Source of the DNA: Bradyrhizobium sp. CB3481
GTDB lineage: Bacteria; Pseudomonadota; Alphaproteobacteria; Rhizobiales; Xanthobacteraceae
Reading direction: 5' to 3'
Assembly (NCBI RefSeq): GCF_029714305.1
Contig: NZ_CP121647.1
Location: forward strand, 2,624,501 to 2,688,500
DNA length: 64,000 nucleotides
Shown: one piece after another, positions 31,464 through 40,932 of the stretch
How the letters are laid out: every line of letters starts with the position of its first letter
Position numbering within the stretch: the stretch's first letter is position 1
Notes under the pieces: generated by a model
The model's input: the letters and a program-made list of their open reading frames with translations, nothing else
Databases searched by the model: none
Told to the model about the DNA's origin: nothing
Position numbers and translations under genes: made by a program

Positions 31464-32416
31464 AGCTGCGCTGGGTTGTCGACCAGAATCTTCTTGCGGA
31501 CGGCGGCATCCGGTGCCCACACCGGAAGCTGGTTCAACAGCCGGCCATCGTCGATCTGGAATAGCGGCGTGACGTCGGTGATCTGCTTGCCCGGCGGGGT
31601 GACGGAATCCGGATGCGGCCAGTCGGTGCCCCAGACGATGCGGTCGGGATTGGCCCCGATCAAGGCCTTAGCGAGCGGAATGCAGTCGGTGTAGTCGGGC
31701 CCGAGTTTCGAGGCGCGATAGGCCCCGGAAATTTTCACATAGGCCTTGCCGGCTTTGACGAGATCGACGAGGTCGGCAAAGCCGGGCTGCTCGACGCCGA
31801 GCGCGGCCTGCGCGCCGCCGAAATGATCGAAGACGACTGGCACCGGCGAAGCCATGACCAGATCCTTGACCGCCGTGATCAGCGGCATATTGGTATAGAT
31901 CTGCACGTGCCAGCCACGCGCCTTCATGCGCTCGACGGCGGTCGTAAATCGGGGACGGGCGACGTTGGGATCGTTGACGCCGCCGGTTGCGAGGTTGACG
32001 CGCACGCCGCGGATGCCGGCCTTGCCCATGAGGTCGAGATTGCTGTCCGAGGTCTTGTCGTCGATCACGGCAACCCCGCGCGCGGTCGGGCCACGTGCTG
32101 CCATGCCGAACAGCGTGGCCGAATTGTCGGTGCCGTAGATCGAGGGCGTGACGATCACCACCCGCTCCATGTGCAGCGCCTTGTGCAGCGCCGTCATCTC
32201 CTCGGGCGAGGCCAACTCGGGCGTGTAGACGCGGCCGGAGAAAAACGGATATTTCGCAGGGTCCGGGTGAATATGGGTGTGGCAGTCGCAGGCGCCGGCG
32301 GGCACGTCGAAATTCACGGGCGTTGCGGGCTGCGCCGCTTTGGCAGAGGCGGTTCGGCTCTTCATCATGACTCCGGCGGCGATCGAGGCAAGCATCATAC
32401 TGCGTCGCGTCAGCAT
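31451..32416 (-). CDS. Exported amidohydrolase (PDC hydrolase-like), Tat signal
   Basis: 321 residues. The twin-Arg signal (TRRSMMLASIAAGVMM) points to folded export. The TIM-barrel metal site shows CDCHTHIHPDPAKY near the N-terminus and GTDWPHPD near the C-terminus, with VFDHFGGAQAALG between, as in 2-pyrone-4,6-dicarboxylate lactonase relatives. An exported member of this mostly cytosolic family is unusual. It converges on the MTHFR-like gene and is divergent from the FAD oxidoreductase. Confidence 0.87.
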   Translation of the reverse strand: MLTRRSMMLASIAAGVMMKSRTASAKAAQPATPVNFDVPAGACDCHTHIHPDPAKYPFFSGRVYTPELASPEEMTALHKALHMERVVIVTPSIYGTDNSATLFGMAARGPTARGVAVIDDKTSDSNLDLMGKAGIRGVRVNLATGGVNDPNVARPRFTTAVERMKARGWHVQIYTNMPLITAVKDLVMASPVPVVFDHFGGAQAALGVEQPGFADLVDLVKAGKAYVKISGAYRASKLGPDYTDCIPLAKALIGANPDRIVWGTDWPHPDSVTPPGKQITDVTPLFQIDDGRLLNQLPVWAPDAAVRKKILVDNPAQLYGF

Positions 32417-32684
32417 TGGCGTTCTCCCTGGACAATGTTGTTGATTGTTGACGTCTGACGGGCGGGGCGTCCGTCAATTCCAGCGTTCTCCCATTCCGGC
32501 GCCGAGCGTTGCTTCGCCCGTTATGCGGCCCGCGAAGCTTATCGGCAGAAGTGAGGCGCGGGAAGGGCGGGCATCGCCGAGTTGTCGATTCGCGAACGCA
32601 GCCCGCCCATCGAACCGGAAGGCCGTCCGATTTGACTAATCACCCGCCCGCCCGGAATATCTCGCCATCCTCTGGAATCACTTC

Positions 32685-34283
32685 ATGCGAAAATTTTCAA
32701 AAAGGTTCAAAACCGGCGCGTCGGTCGTTGCCGTAGTCGTCGTGCTGCTCGGCATTTACAGCTACCGCAAGCTTCAGGCGCTGGCGGCTGATCCCACCGG
32801 CGAGAAGGATTGCGGGCCGGCGGCCGGTGGTGGCGAGCAGGCGAAAATCGATCTGGAGCGGGTCAAGGCGATTGCGCCGCTCAAGGACGTGAAATGGTCG
32901 CAGCTCGGCGGCAGCATCAATGATGCAAGCTGTCTCAACAAGACCGAAATCTACGGCGTGGTCGAGGTGCGCAGCGTCGAGGATATTGCGAAGACGCTGG
33001 CCTTTGCGCATGACAACAAGCTGTCCGTCACCACGGCCGGCGTCCGCCACAGCATGGGCGGGCACGCATTTCGCCAGGGCGGCATCGTCCTGGACATGCG
33101 CGGTTTCAACAAGATCGTGCTCAACGAGAGCGCGCGATCGGTGACGGTGCAGCCGGGTGCGACCTGGCACGATATCCAGAACGTGCTGCACCCGCGCTTT
33201 GCGGTTCGCGCGATGCAGTCGACCGACATCTTCACGGTCGGCGGCTCGATCTCGGTCAACGCCCACGGCATGGACCACCAGGCCGGCGCGCTCTTAAAGT
33301 CGATCAAGTCGATGAAGGTGATGCTGGCGGATGGTTCGCTGAAGACCGTATCGGCGACGGAGAATGCCGATCTGTTCAATCTCGTGGTCGGCGGCTACGG
33401 CCTGTTCGGCGTCATTATCGAGGCGGAGCTCGATATTGCAGACAACCTCGTTTACCAGACCGGCCGCCGCGTGCTGGATTACGAGGAATTTCCGGCGCTG
33501 TTCGCCGGCGAGATCGAGAAGAACAGCGATATCGGCCTGATGTACGGTCATCTCTCGACTGCGCCGAGCAGCTTCCTGAAGGAGCTATTGCTCTATACCT
33601 ACACCAAGGTTGACGGCAGCGACTTCAAGCGGCAGCCGCTCGGCGAAGTCTCCGGCGTCAAGCTACGCCGGCTCACGGTCAATCTCTCCAAGCAGGGGCG
33701 GCTGTTTCAGGAAATGAAATGGCTGTCGGAGAAGCATATCGAGCACCGCATGGAAAACTGCACGGTGACACGCGCGCAGGCGATCGGATCGGCGGAAGCC
33801 TGCCTCGTCAACCGCAACGATCCCATGCACGATTCCGTGCCTTACTTACGCAACTCGCTGCCCAACGATACCGACATCCTCCACGAATACTTCATCCCGC
33901 GCAGCCAGTTCGTCTCGTTCGTCGACGGCATGCGCAAGGTGCTGACCGACAACAAGACCAACCTCTTGAACGCGTCGGTCCGCGTCGTGCATCAGGAAAG
34001 CAATTTCCTGACCTATTCGCCGGAGCCGGCGTTCTCGCTGGTGCTCTACATCAACCAGACCACGGATGACGAGGGCAACCGGCGCATGAAGAAGGCGACG
34101 GAGGAACTGATCGATCTCACCATCGCGCACCAGGGCCGATTCTTCCTGCCCTATCAGCTCTATTATTCGAAGGACCAGCTGCAACGGTCATATCCGCAAA
34201 TCAACGACTTCTTCGCAGCGAAGCGGAAATATGATCCGGGTGAACTGTTCACGAATACGTTCTATCAGAAGTACGCGTCGTAA
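32685..34283 (+). CDS. FAD-binding oxidoreductase (GlcD / aldonolactone-oxidase-like), membrane anchored
   Basis: 532 residues. An N-terminal hydrophobic segment (about 10-25) anchors the protein. The FAD_binding_4 domain includes TTAGVRHSMGGHAF, RSVTVQPGATWHDIQ and FTVGGSISVNAHGMD, and then GGYGLFGVIIEAELD. The C-terminal end KYDPGELFTNTFYQKY is the end of aldonolactone-type oxidases. It oxidises an unknown sugar lactone or alcohol at the membrane. There is no clear ribosome site before ATG 32685. The 268-base gap upstream shows no gene. Confidence 0.86.
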   Translation: MRKFSKRFKTGASVVAVVVVLLGIYSYRKLQALAADPTGEKDCGPAAGGGEQAKIDLERVKAIAPLKDVKWSQLGGSINDASCLNKTEIYGVVEVRSVEDIAKTLAFAHDNKLSVTTAGVRHSMGGHAFRQGGIVLDMRGFNKIVLNESARSVTVQPGATWHDIQNVLHPRFAVRAMQSTDIFTVGGSISVNAHGMDHQAGALLKSIKSMKVMLADGSLKTVSATENADLFNLVVGGYGLFGVIIEAELDIADNLVYQTGRRVLDYEEFPALFAGEIEKNSDIGLMYGHLSTAPSSFLKELLLYTYTKVDGSDFKRQPLGEVSGVKLRRLTVNLSKQGRLFQEMKWLSEKHIEHRMENCTVTRAQAIGSAEACLVNRNDPMHDSVPYLRNSLPNDTDILHEYFIPRSQFVSFVDGMRKVLTDNKTNLLNASVRVVHQESNFLTYSPEPAFSLVLYINQTTDDEGNRRMKKATEELIDLTIAHQGRFFLPYQLYYSKDQLQRSYPQINDFFAAKRKYDPGELFTNTFYQKYAS

Positions 34284-34304
34284 CGCTCGTTCCGATTGGG
34301 TCGA

Positions 34305-35243
34305 TCAAGGTCGTTTCCGCAGCGGTGGGGGCGGGGCCGGGTTCACGAGCGGAGCGCTGTTGGCAGCCAGCAGATCGTGAACGACCTTGATAAACTCCTG
34401 CGACAGCCGGGATTGCGCCTGATGGCGCGGCTGGATGAAGCGCCCGATGACATTCACTGCCGGGTTGAATGGGCGCAGCACAAGATCATCTCCCGGGGCG
34501 CCCATGAGGCTTATACCGTCCAAAAGTGCGACCCCGGCGCCGGCCCGTACCAGGGCGCATGCGACGGTCGATTGCGAAACCTCGATGGCAGCATGCAGGG
34601 GAACGTCGGCATCTGCATAGACGCGCATTGCCAGCGCACCAAGCGGAAGATGTTTGCCGAGGCAGATGAGTGTCTCACGCTCGAGGTCCGAAGCCGTCAC
34701 GCTCGCTTGTTTCGAGAGCCTATGGTTGCGTGGCATGACGCATCCGAACACGGTCGAGCACAGGGGCGCGATCGATATCCCCGGCACTGAAATCGAATCG
34801 ATGATGAAGCCGAGATCGGCTTGATGAAGGGCCACGCCAGTGGCCACTTGCAGGGCGCTCATCACCTGCAGGGTGATGGTGACTTCCGGCCGCGTCGCGC
34901 GAAATCGCTCGACCGCAACGGGCAGAAGCGCGTTTGCAAAGGCCGAAATGGCGGCAATTCGTAACACGCCTCCCTGGCCCGAATGCAATTCGTCCGTACG
35001 CCGCTGGATCGTATCAAGCGCGGCGAACACGGCGGTCGTTTCGGGGAAAAGGACGTGCGCCTCGGCGGTCGGCAACAGGCGCTTGCTGCGCCGCAGGAAG
35101 AGGGCGAACCCCACTCGCTTCTCCGCCTGCTGCAGGATACGGCTGACCGCCGGCTGGGAAATATGCAGCGCTTCGGCGGCTGCCGTGATGGTGCCGAGCT
35201 CCATGACGCGACGGAATACATCGAGTTCGCGCAGGCTGAGCAT
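34305..35243 (-). CDS. LysR family transcriptional regulator
   Basis: 312 residues. The N-terminal helix-turn-helix is MLSLRELDVFRRVMELGTIT followed by AAAEALHISQPAVSRILQ; the effector domain follows from about 90. Start 35243 is the family's usual first residue; the longer frame to 35450 covers the divergent enzyme's promoter. It is divergent from the enolase-superfamily enzyme and Bug receptor, which it probably regulates. Confidence 0.9.
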   Translation of the reverse strand: MLSLRELDVFRRVMELGTITAAAEALHISQPAVSRILQQAEKRVGFALFLRRSKRLLPTAEAHVLFPETTAVFAALDTIQRRTDELHSGQGGVLRIAAISAFANALLPVAVERFRATRPEVTITLQVMSALQVATGVALHQADLGFIIDSISVPGISIAPLCSTVFGCVMPRNHRLSKQASVTASDLERETLICLGKHLPLGALAMRVYADADVPLHAAIEVSQSTVACALVRAGAGVALLDGISLMGAPGDDLVLRPFNPAVNVIGRFIQPRHQAQSRLSQEFIKVVHDLLAANSAPLVNPAPPPPLRKRP

Positions 35244-35403
35244 CCATAACCCCAAGGCATGATTGGTATAGGAATTTGTATTAGAAACACATGACATCCC
35301 GAGCGACAATACTGGCGAATGATCCACCACGTTCATCGCCCGGCGGCGTTGCCTGCCGCCGGAGGCAGAATTTGAACGCCGGAAACGTCGCAGAGGTGTT
35401 CGG

Positions 35404-36501
35404 GTGAAAGCGCAATTGATCGCCGACGTCGCAGCGATTCCGTTGCGCATCCCGTTCGATCACTGGGCTCCTCCGCCGCTGTTTGCAGGCCGGCCGCGCA
35501 CGACAATGGATTCCGTGCTGGTGCGCGTCGCCACCGATGGGGGATTGGTCGGTTGGGGTGAGGCCTATGGCAGCACCTGGCCGGCAATCGTTTCGATGTG
35601 CCGGGACTGGATAGCACCGCTCGCGGTCGGCCAAAGTGTGGAGGACGTCGAGCTGTCGCCACGCCTGGAACGCCTGATGCACAATCTCGGCCGGGCCGGG
35701 CCAAGCATACATGCGCTCAGCGGATTGGACATCGCGTTGTGGGATCTCCGCGGCAAGATCGCCGGTGTACCGGTTTCAACGCTGCTCGGCGGGCGCAAGC
35801 GTGCTCGGATCGAGGCATACGCCTCGTTGCTGCAGTACAATGGTTCAGTCGGCCACGTCCGGAATGCGGTCAGGCGCGCGCTCGACGCTGGCTATCGGCA
35901 GATCAAGCTGCATGAGCGCACGACAGAGGCCGTCGTGGGCGCCCGCGCGGAAGCGGGGCCGGAGGCGCCGCTGATGGTCGACACCAATTGCGCCTGGCTT
36001 CCCGACCAGGCAACGGCAGCCGTCACGGCGATGGCGGCATCGAACCTGCTGTGGATCGAGGAGCCGATCTGGCCGCCGGAGGACTTTACCTCGCTCGCCG
36101 CGCTTCGGAAGGCCACGGGTGTTGCCACCGCCATCGGCGAAAATGCATCCGGCGTGCTCGACTTCCGCAAGATGATCGACGCGCAATCGGTCGATTACGT
36201 GCAACCCAGCGTCATCAAGATCGGTGGTTTGACGAACCTGTGGCGCATATGCACCGGGGCAGAAAATGCCGGCGTGACCTGCGTTCCGCATGCGCCGTTC
36301 TTTGGTCCGGGCTATCTCGCCACCTTACATGTACTCGCGGCCAAGGAGCGGGAAAGTCCGCTCGAGCGCTTCTTCTTCGATATGGCATTCCTGCCGTTCC
36401 GGGACACCGTCGCGGTCTCCCGCGGGTATGTCGACGTCCCCGATGGTGCAGGTCTGGGCGCCGACCCCGAGGATGAATTGATTGAAAGATATCGTGTCTG
36501 A
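35404..36501 (+). CDS. Mandelate racemase / muconate lactonising family enzyme
   Basis: 365 residues from GTG. Metal ligands are visible in order: D193 in MVDTN, E219 or E220 in WIEEP and E246 in GEN. The acid/base side shows K168-L-H170 where many members have Lys-x-Lys; H296 follows in VPHAPFF, and K272 in KIGG. The enzyme should take a proton next to a carboxylate, as in sugar-acid dehydratases or racemases; the K-x-H variant leaves the subclass open. It is 32 bases from the Bug receptor gene. Confidence 0.86.
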   Translation: MKAQLIADVAAIPLRIPFDHWAPPPLFAGRPRTTMDSVLVRVATDGGLVGWGEAYGSTWPAIVSMCRDWIAPLAVGQSVEDVELSPRLERLMHNLGRAGPSIHALSGLDIALWDLRGKIAGVPVSTLLGGRKRARIEAYASLLQYNGSVGHVRNAVRRALDAGYRQIKLHERTTEAVVGARAEAGPEAPLMVDTNCAWLPDQATAAVTAMAASNLLWIEEPIWPPEDFTSLAALRKATGVATAIGENASGVLDFRKMIDAQSVDYVQPSVIKIGGLTNLWRICTGAENAGVTCVPHAPFFGPGYLATLHVLAAKERESPLERFFFDMAFLPFRDTVAVSRGYVDVPDGAGLGADPEDELIERYRV

Positions 36502-36533
36502 CGTCCACCACGCCTGTCCCGAGGAAAATAAAA

Positions 36534-37511
36534 ATGCACAGGTTTGACCGACGATCGATACTCCTTGGCCTTGCCTTGACACCGCTTGGCGCGGCCGCAG
36601 ATCAGGCGTGGGCGCAGGAATATCCGCAGCGGCCCGTTCGGGTGATCGTGCCCTACGCGGCTGGCGGCGCCTCGGACATCGTGGCGCGCCTCGTTACTTC
36701 CTACATGGCCAAGGAACTCGGTCAGATGTTCGTGGACAACCGTGGGGGCGGCGCCAGCATAACTGGCACTCAGGCGATCGCGACATCCCAGCCGGACGGG
36801 TACACCGTTGGTGTCATCGACACGGCTTTCACCATCAATCCGGGCCTGTTCGGCGCCCGGCTGCCGTACAACACTCAGAACGACTTCGCGCTGGTGTCGC
36901 TGTTTGCGCGCAGTTCGCTTGTGCTCGTGGTGCCGGCATCTCTGCCGGTCAACGGCCTGCAGGATCTGGTCGCGCTCGCCAGGGCCAAGCCCGGTACGGT
37001 CACCATGGCGTCGGCAGGTCTCGGCACCGCGATCCATCTTGCATGCGAGCAGTTTCGGCAAGCCGCGGGCATCGAGACCATCCACGTCCCCTATCGTGGA
37101 GGCGGCCCCTCGATCATCGATCTGCTCGCCGGAAAGGTCGATTTCACGTTCGGCACGATCCCGGCGATCCTGGAGCATGTTCGCAGCGGTCAGTTGAAAG
37201 CCCTCGGCATCACGACGGGAGGTGTCGATGTGCTGCCGGGGGTACCGACCATGGCTGAATCCGGACTGCCGAATGTAGATGCCGCCGCCGAATTCGGAAT
37301 GATCGCTCCGGCTCGCATACCGGAGCCGATCATGACCAGGCTCAGCACGGTCGCGCAGAACGTGCTGCAGATGCCGGAACTGCGCCGCCGCATGACGGAG
37401 ATCGGATTCGAGGCGGTCGGCATGGCGCCCAAGGAATACAGCGCGCATATCGAGGGCGAAATCGCCAAGTGGACGCGTGTAATCGCGGCCGGCAACATCA
37501 AGGCGGAGTGA
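36534..37511 (+). CDS. Bug family (TctC-like) periplasmic solute-binding receptor
   Basis: 325 residues. The signal peptide reads RRSILLGLALTPLGAAADQAWAQ. Family marks are RPVRVIVPYAAGGASDIVAR, then DNRGGGASITG, IHVPYRGGGPSIIDLLAGKVD and GVPTMAESG. It binds a carboxylate for import or sensing. No TctAB genes follow, so it is an orphan receptor. GAGGAAAATAAAA precedes the ATG. Its position after the enolase-superfamily gene suggests the same acid is the ligand. Confidence 0.9.
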   Translation: MHRFDRRSILLGLALTPLGAAADQAWAQEYPQRPVRVIVPYAAGGASDIVARLVTSYMAKELGQMFVDNRGGGASITGTQAIATSQPDGYTVGVIDTAFTINPGLFGARLPYNTQNDFALVSLFARSSLVLVVPASLPVNGLQDLVALARAKPGTVTMASAGLGTAIHLACEQFRQAAGIETIHVPYRGGGPSIIDLLAGKVDFTFGTIPAILEHVRSGQLKALGITTGGVDVLPGVPTMAESGLPNVDAAAEFGMIAPARIPEPIMTRLSTVAQNVLQMPELRRRMTEIGFEAVGMAPKEYSAHIEGEIAKWTRVIAAGNIKAE

Positions 37512-37598
37512 AACTGGCTGCTACGGCAGTGCTGACTTCGTGTCATCAACGGTGCCAGCACTTTGGCGGTGCTCGGCGAAGTGGAGCGGCAATCCAAT

Positions 37599-37889
37599 CT
37601 ATTGCAGGAAATCTCGCAACCTGCCGAGCTCAACCGCGAGTTCGGCAGAGATTACTGCGGGGATCAGGTCGCCCTGTGGGGCGGTGTGAATCTCGTAGAG
37701 ATGACGTTGGCCAAGCGGGAGCTTCAGGAACTTTGTGATGCATTCGTCCAGGGTGCCATCAAGGACCGAGTACGGAACGGGCCAACGTGCATCTTTGACG
37801 CGTTCGTTGTTTTTCGAAGGCCATTTCTTGAGAACGGCAGGAGAGGTGAAATTCGTTTGCGGCTCCTTGAGGACTTGCTTCCAGGGCAG
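37599..37889 (-). CDS. Conserved-looking hypothetical gene without a standard start codon
   Basis: Reading leftward, a frame open for about 115 codons ends in TAG at 37599-37601. It contains protein-like sequence: LPWKQVLKEPQTNFTSP, VKDARWPVPYSVLDGTLDEC, LGQRHLYEIHTAPQGDL and AELAVELGRLRDFL. There is no ATG, GTG or TTG in frame between the upstream stop (about 37940) and the start of the conserved part; the best candidate is CTG 37887-37889, giving 96 residues. It is either a non-standard start or a gene that lost its start. The opposite-strand frame at 37563-37919 is its shadow. Family not recognised. Confidence 0.6.
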   Translation of the reverse strand: MPWKQVLKEPQTNFTSPAVLKKWPSKNNERVKDARWPVPYSVLDGTLDECITKFLKLPLGQRHLYEIHTAPQGDLIPAVISAELAVELGRLRDFLQ

Positions 37890-37955
37890 AACGCCAGCTC
37901 GGCCAGCAGTATACAGTGATTTCGGCCGAAAGCGTTATCAGCTGCCGGAGCACCA

Positions 37956-38300
37956 TCAAAGTTGTGCGGTGGATCGCTTGGGCGGCAGGCCGCTGCAGCC
38001 GCCCGCTTGCTCGGCGTCCAGCACCAGCAGTGCGCCGGCCGCGTAGAGACGACCGACGAAGTCAGCGTCGTCGGATCGCGCGATGGTAACGTAGTTGTTC
38101 GACGCAAGTATGCGGCCATTGGCCTTGGCGATGGCCGCAAAGGCCTGCGACGGGGGACCGATGACGGCCATCGACTTGCCTGGTGTCGAACCAAAGGTCA
38201 GCGCAACGACCACCGCAAGCCAGCCGACGATCACAACAGCGATCGCGCCTGCAATCCGGCCCCATGGTCCGGCCCTGTGCTGACGTCCGTCAGTAGTCAT
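37956..38300 (-). CDS. Small hypothetical single-pass membrane protein
   Basis: 114 residues with one membrane segment (RIAGAIAVVIVGWLAVVVAL) and a C-terminal part reading IGPPSQAFAAIAKANGRILA and then VGRLYAAGALLVLDAEQAGGC. Start 38300 overlaps the upstream gene's stop by 11 bases, which suggests translational coupling; a longer frame starts at 38339. It is the last gene of a leftward four-gene set. Family not recognised. Confidence 0.62.
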   Translation of the reverse strand: MTTDGRQHRAGPWGRIAGAIAVVIVGWLAVVVALTFGSTPGKSMAVIGPPSQAFAAIAKANGRILASNNYVTIARSDDADFVGRLYAAGALLVLDAEQAGGCSGLPPKRSTAQL

Positions 38301-39390
38301 AGAAGTGCTCAATGCTTGCACCTTTGGCTTTGAGCTCACGGTTGATGTCGACGAGCTTGTCGATCCTGGCTTTCAGGCCGGCGCGGCGAAAGCCGGGCCG
38401 CGCATCCAGCGCCAGTGAAAACAGCTCGGTCGTACCCTTGATATCGAGTTTGGCGGGATCGGGCGCGATCACCGTGATAAGGATGTCGTGATTGCCGGCG
38501 ACCTCCGCAAGGCCAAAACCCTTGTCCAGCAGGCCCTGGACGATCTCGGTGAAGTCCTTGTAGCGCGGCGTCTGCACCAGCTGCCATTGCGGCGTCAGCG
38601 TCCGGACTGGCTTGATGCGCGGCTCCTTTGCGATCACCTCGGGCGGCAATGTCGCGACCACGAACATGATGTCGCGCGGCTCGCTATCATTGCTGGCGTC
38701 GAGCGCCTTCTGGATCAGCGAGGCATAGCCGATCTTCGCAAAATATTCGGTGCCGAGCGCGAAGTCGCGTTCAAAGCTGCGCAACTTGCTTGGCGTCGGC
38801 GCCGAGATCGCCAACAGGCCGTCGAGCTTCTCGCGGAACGGATACTTGTACCAGGGGATGGTGTAGAGGAAGGCGGCATAGTCCTGCAACACGGCGCGGC
38901 CGAACTCGTCCTGCGGCGTGCGCTTCTCGCCCCTGATCCACTCGAAGACGCGGCCGATGGTGTTCTCGTAAAAGCCCTTGATGGCGTATTCGACGGAATA
39001 GCTGATGCCGATGACATAGATCATCGTCTTCACCTCCGTGAGCGATTCTCCCGTCGCCGGCACCGCGCGGTTGATGGTGCAGAAGCTGCGCCAGAAGCCG
39101 AGGATGTGACCGAGATAGCCGAAATGGCTTTCGCTGGAGCGATCGAGGAAGCGGCCGAAATCTTCGAAGGAATAGACGATGTACCACTCCGGGAAGGTGA
39201 AGTAGGTGTTGTTCAGCTTGCGCCGGTAGCCCGGCTCGTCGACGGCGGGCAGCGTGATTGCAGGCCCCGCCGGCGCCGACGGGCTCGCCTCGGGCCGGCA
39301 GGTGCCCTCGATATAGGCCAGCGGCAAAAGCACCGTCAGCGCAATCAGGATTGCGACGACCGCGAGGATGCGCCGCAGCCATTTAAGCAT
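38290..39390 (-). CDS. Hypothetical membrane-anchored protein, 366 aa
   Basis: An N-terminal membrane segment (RILAVVAILIALTVLLPLAY) is followed by a long soluble domain with many aromatic residues (FTFPEWYIVYSFEDFGRFLD; WYKYPFREKLDGLL). I do not recognise a named domain. Its start overlaps the stop of the 140-residue membrane gene by eight bases, and it overlaps the next small gene, so the four genes form a tight operon with an alpha/beta hydrolase at its head. Confidence 0.72.
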   Translation of the reverse strand: MLKWLRRILAVVAILIALTVLLPLAYIEGTCRPEASPSAPAGPAITLPAVDEPGYRRKLNNTYFTFPEWYIVYSFEDFGRFLDRSSESHFGYLGHILGFWRSFCTINRAVPATGESLTEVKTMIYVIGISYSVEYAIKGFYENTIGRVFEWIRGEKRTPQDEFGRAVLQDYAAFLYTIPWYKYPFREKLDGLLAISAPTPSKLRSFERDFALGTEYFAKIGYASLIQKALDASNDSEPRDIMFVVATLPPEVIAKEPRIKPVRTLTPQWQLVQTPRYKDFTEIVQGLLDKGFGLAEVAGNHDILITVIAPDPAKLDIKGTTELFSLALDARPGFRRAGLKARIDKLVDINRELKAKGASIEHFYDY

Positions 39391-39805
39391 GAACGGCGGT
39401 CCGCGTCCGCGGCGCGAGCAGGTAGCCGATCAGGATCGCCACGCCGCCGAGGCCGAGATGCGGGGCGTTGGCGAAGAACCGCGTCGAGAGCGGCAGGTTG
39501 AGAACGCCATTGATCAGGATGCCGAAATCGAGATAGCCGCTGCCGGTCAACAGGCCGAGCACGCCGTCGGCAAAGTAGAATGCGCCGAACAGTTGAAAGA
39601 ATAATTCGGAGGCGCGACGCGAGGTCAGCGCGGCCGCGGCCGCCCACAGCGCCGAGACGAGATGCAGCCCGTCGGCGTACCAGGTGCGGCGAAACAGGCC
39701 GAAGATCATGTCGTTGGCGTCAATGAAGGCGGGGATATAGCCGGTGAGGATCACGAAGCCGAGCAGGGCGGCGTAGCCCCAAGCGCACAGTCTGATGATG
39801 TCCAT
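39383..39805 (-). CDS. Hypothetical DoxX-like small membrane protein, 140 aa
   Basis: Four hydrophobic segments, about residues 8-28, 45-62, 70-90 and 115-132. The layout is like small DUF/DoxX-type integral proteins but I cannot assign a family with certainty. Start 39805 is preferred because GGAGATATC precedes it; the long frame to 40069 runs into the hydrolase gene. It sits 37 bases after the hydrolase stop. Confidence 0.7.
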   Translation of the reverse strand: MDIIRLCAWGYAALLGFVILTGYIPAFIDANDMIFGLFRRTWYADGLHLVSALWAAAAALTSRRASELFFQLFGAFYFADGVLGLLTGSGYLDFGILINGVLNLPLSTRFFANAPHLGLGGVAILIGYLLAPRTRTAVHA

Positions 39806-39842
39806 GATATCTCCGGCCACTTTTTCCGAATCTCGACCCAGT

Positions 39843-40826
39843 CTAGAGTTTTGCAAGCGTCTTGAGCAGGGCGTCGTTGAACATGGTGGGGTCCTCGATC
39901 TGTGGAATGTGGCCGAGCCCCGGCAGCAGCGTGAGCTCCGTCTCGGGCGGCAGCAGCGTCTGGAGGTCGCGCGCCTGCTCGACCGGGGTGATGGTGTCCT
40001 TGTCGCCCCAGAGGATCGCGACCGGGACTTCCAGCTTTGCATAGGCACTGCGATCCGCGCTTGCCGCATTCGTGTCGCTGCCGAGGAAATAATACAGCCA
40101 GTCGGCGATGTCGCTGGTGCTGTCGCGCTGCGTCAGCGGCCGTTGCAGGATCGCGACATATTCCGGCAGCGCACGCTCCTTCTTCGCGATCATCGATTGC
40201 AGCAGCATCTGCGTCGCGATCGGATTGGTGATGGTGAGCGACACCAGGATTTCGCGGATCCATTGCGGCCGGATCACCCAAGGTGCGGGCGAGGGCGCGG
40301 CCATCAATCCGAGCGCGGCATCGACCAGCACCAGGCCGCGCGCCCTATCAGGATATCGCATCACGAACTCGGTCGCGGCACCGGCGCCGAAGGAGTGGCC
40401 GACGATGATGGCGGGCGGGGCCTCCAGCGCCTCGAGCACGTCGTGGATTCGCCCGGCCTGGTCTTCCCGCGTATAGCTGCCGGGGCGATCCGAGAAGCCG
40501 AAGGGCGGCAGGTCAAGGGCGATCACGCGAAAGCCGGCCTCCGCCAGCACGCCGCTGGTATGCCGCCATAGCTCGCTCCATGCCGCCGTGCCGTGAAACA
40601 GCACCACGGGAATGCCGTTCGCCGGCCCTTTCTTCTGCACGAAGACGCCGCCCGAACGCGTCGGCACCAGATGGCCGCTCCGCGGCGCCAGTTGGGCGCG
40701 CAGGCCGGTCTCCCGTATCGAGGCCGCCATGCGAAACGAGGTGATCAGAAGGATGATCGCCAGGACGAGGACCAACAGGCCGTTGGCCGACCAGCGCAGG
40801 ATGTTTGAAACCACGAGGCCTCGCAA
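39843..40826 (-). CDS. Alpha/beta hydrolase, membrane anchored
   Basis: 327 residues. An N-terminal membrane segment (ANGLLVLVLAIILLITSF) precedes an alpha/beta hydrolase fold. The oxyanion His-Gly is in VVLFHGTAAW, the nucleophile elbow is VGHSFGAGAA, and the acid and base are likely WGDKDTITP and GLGHIPQIEDP. Substrate unknown. It is the first gene of the leftward set 40826 to 37956. Confidence 0.87.
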   Translation of the reverse strand: MRGLVVSNILRWSANGLLVLVLAIILLITSFRMAASIRETGLRAQLAPRSGHLVPTRSGGVFVQKKGPANGIPVVLFHGTAAWSELWRHTSGVLAEAGFRVIALDLPPFGFSDRPGSYTREDQAGRIHDVLEALEAPPAIIVGHSFGAGAATEFVMRYPDRARGLVLVDAALGLMAAPSPAPWVIRPQWIREILVSLTITNPIATQMLLQSMIAKKERALPEYVAILQRPLTQRDSTSDIADWLYYFLGSDTNAASADRSAYAKLEVPVAILWGDKDTITPVEQARDLQTLLPPETELTLLPGLGHIPQIEDPTMFNDALLKTLAKL

Positions 40827-40932
40827 GATCGGTCCAGCAAAGCAGGGGCAGGAACGGGCCTGAGTTTTAGGCCAACGCCGGTTACTGGCGATTGAAAATA
40901 TCCGACATGATCAGCGCTCGGTTAACACCGCC

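Noticed and set aside
37563..37919. Plus-strand 118-residue ORF
   Set aside because: It is codon-aligned antisense to the minus-strand gene at 37599-37889, whose translation has much more natural protein sequence.
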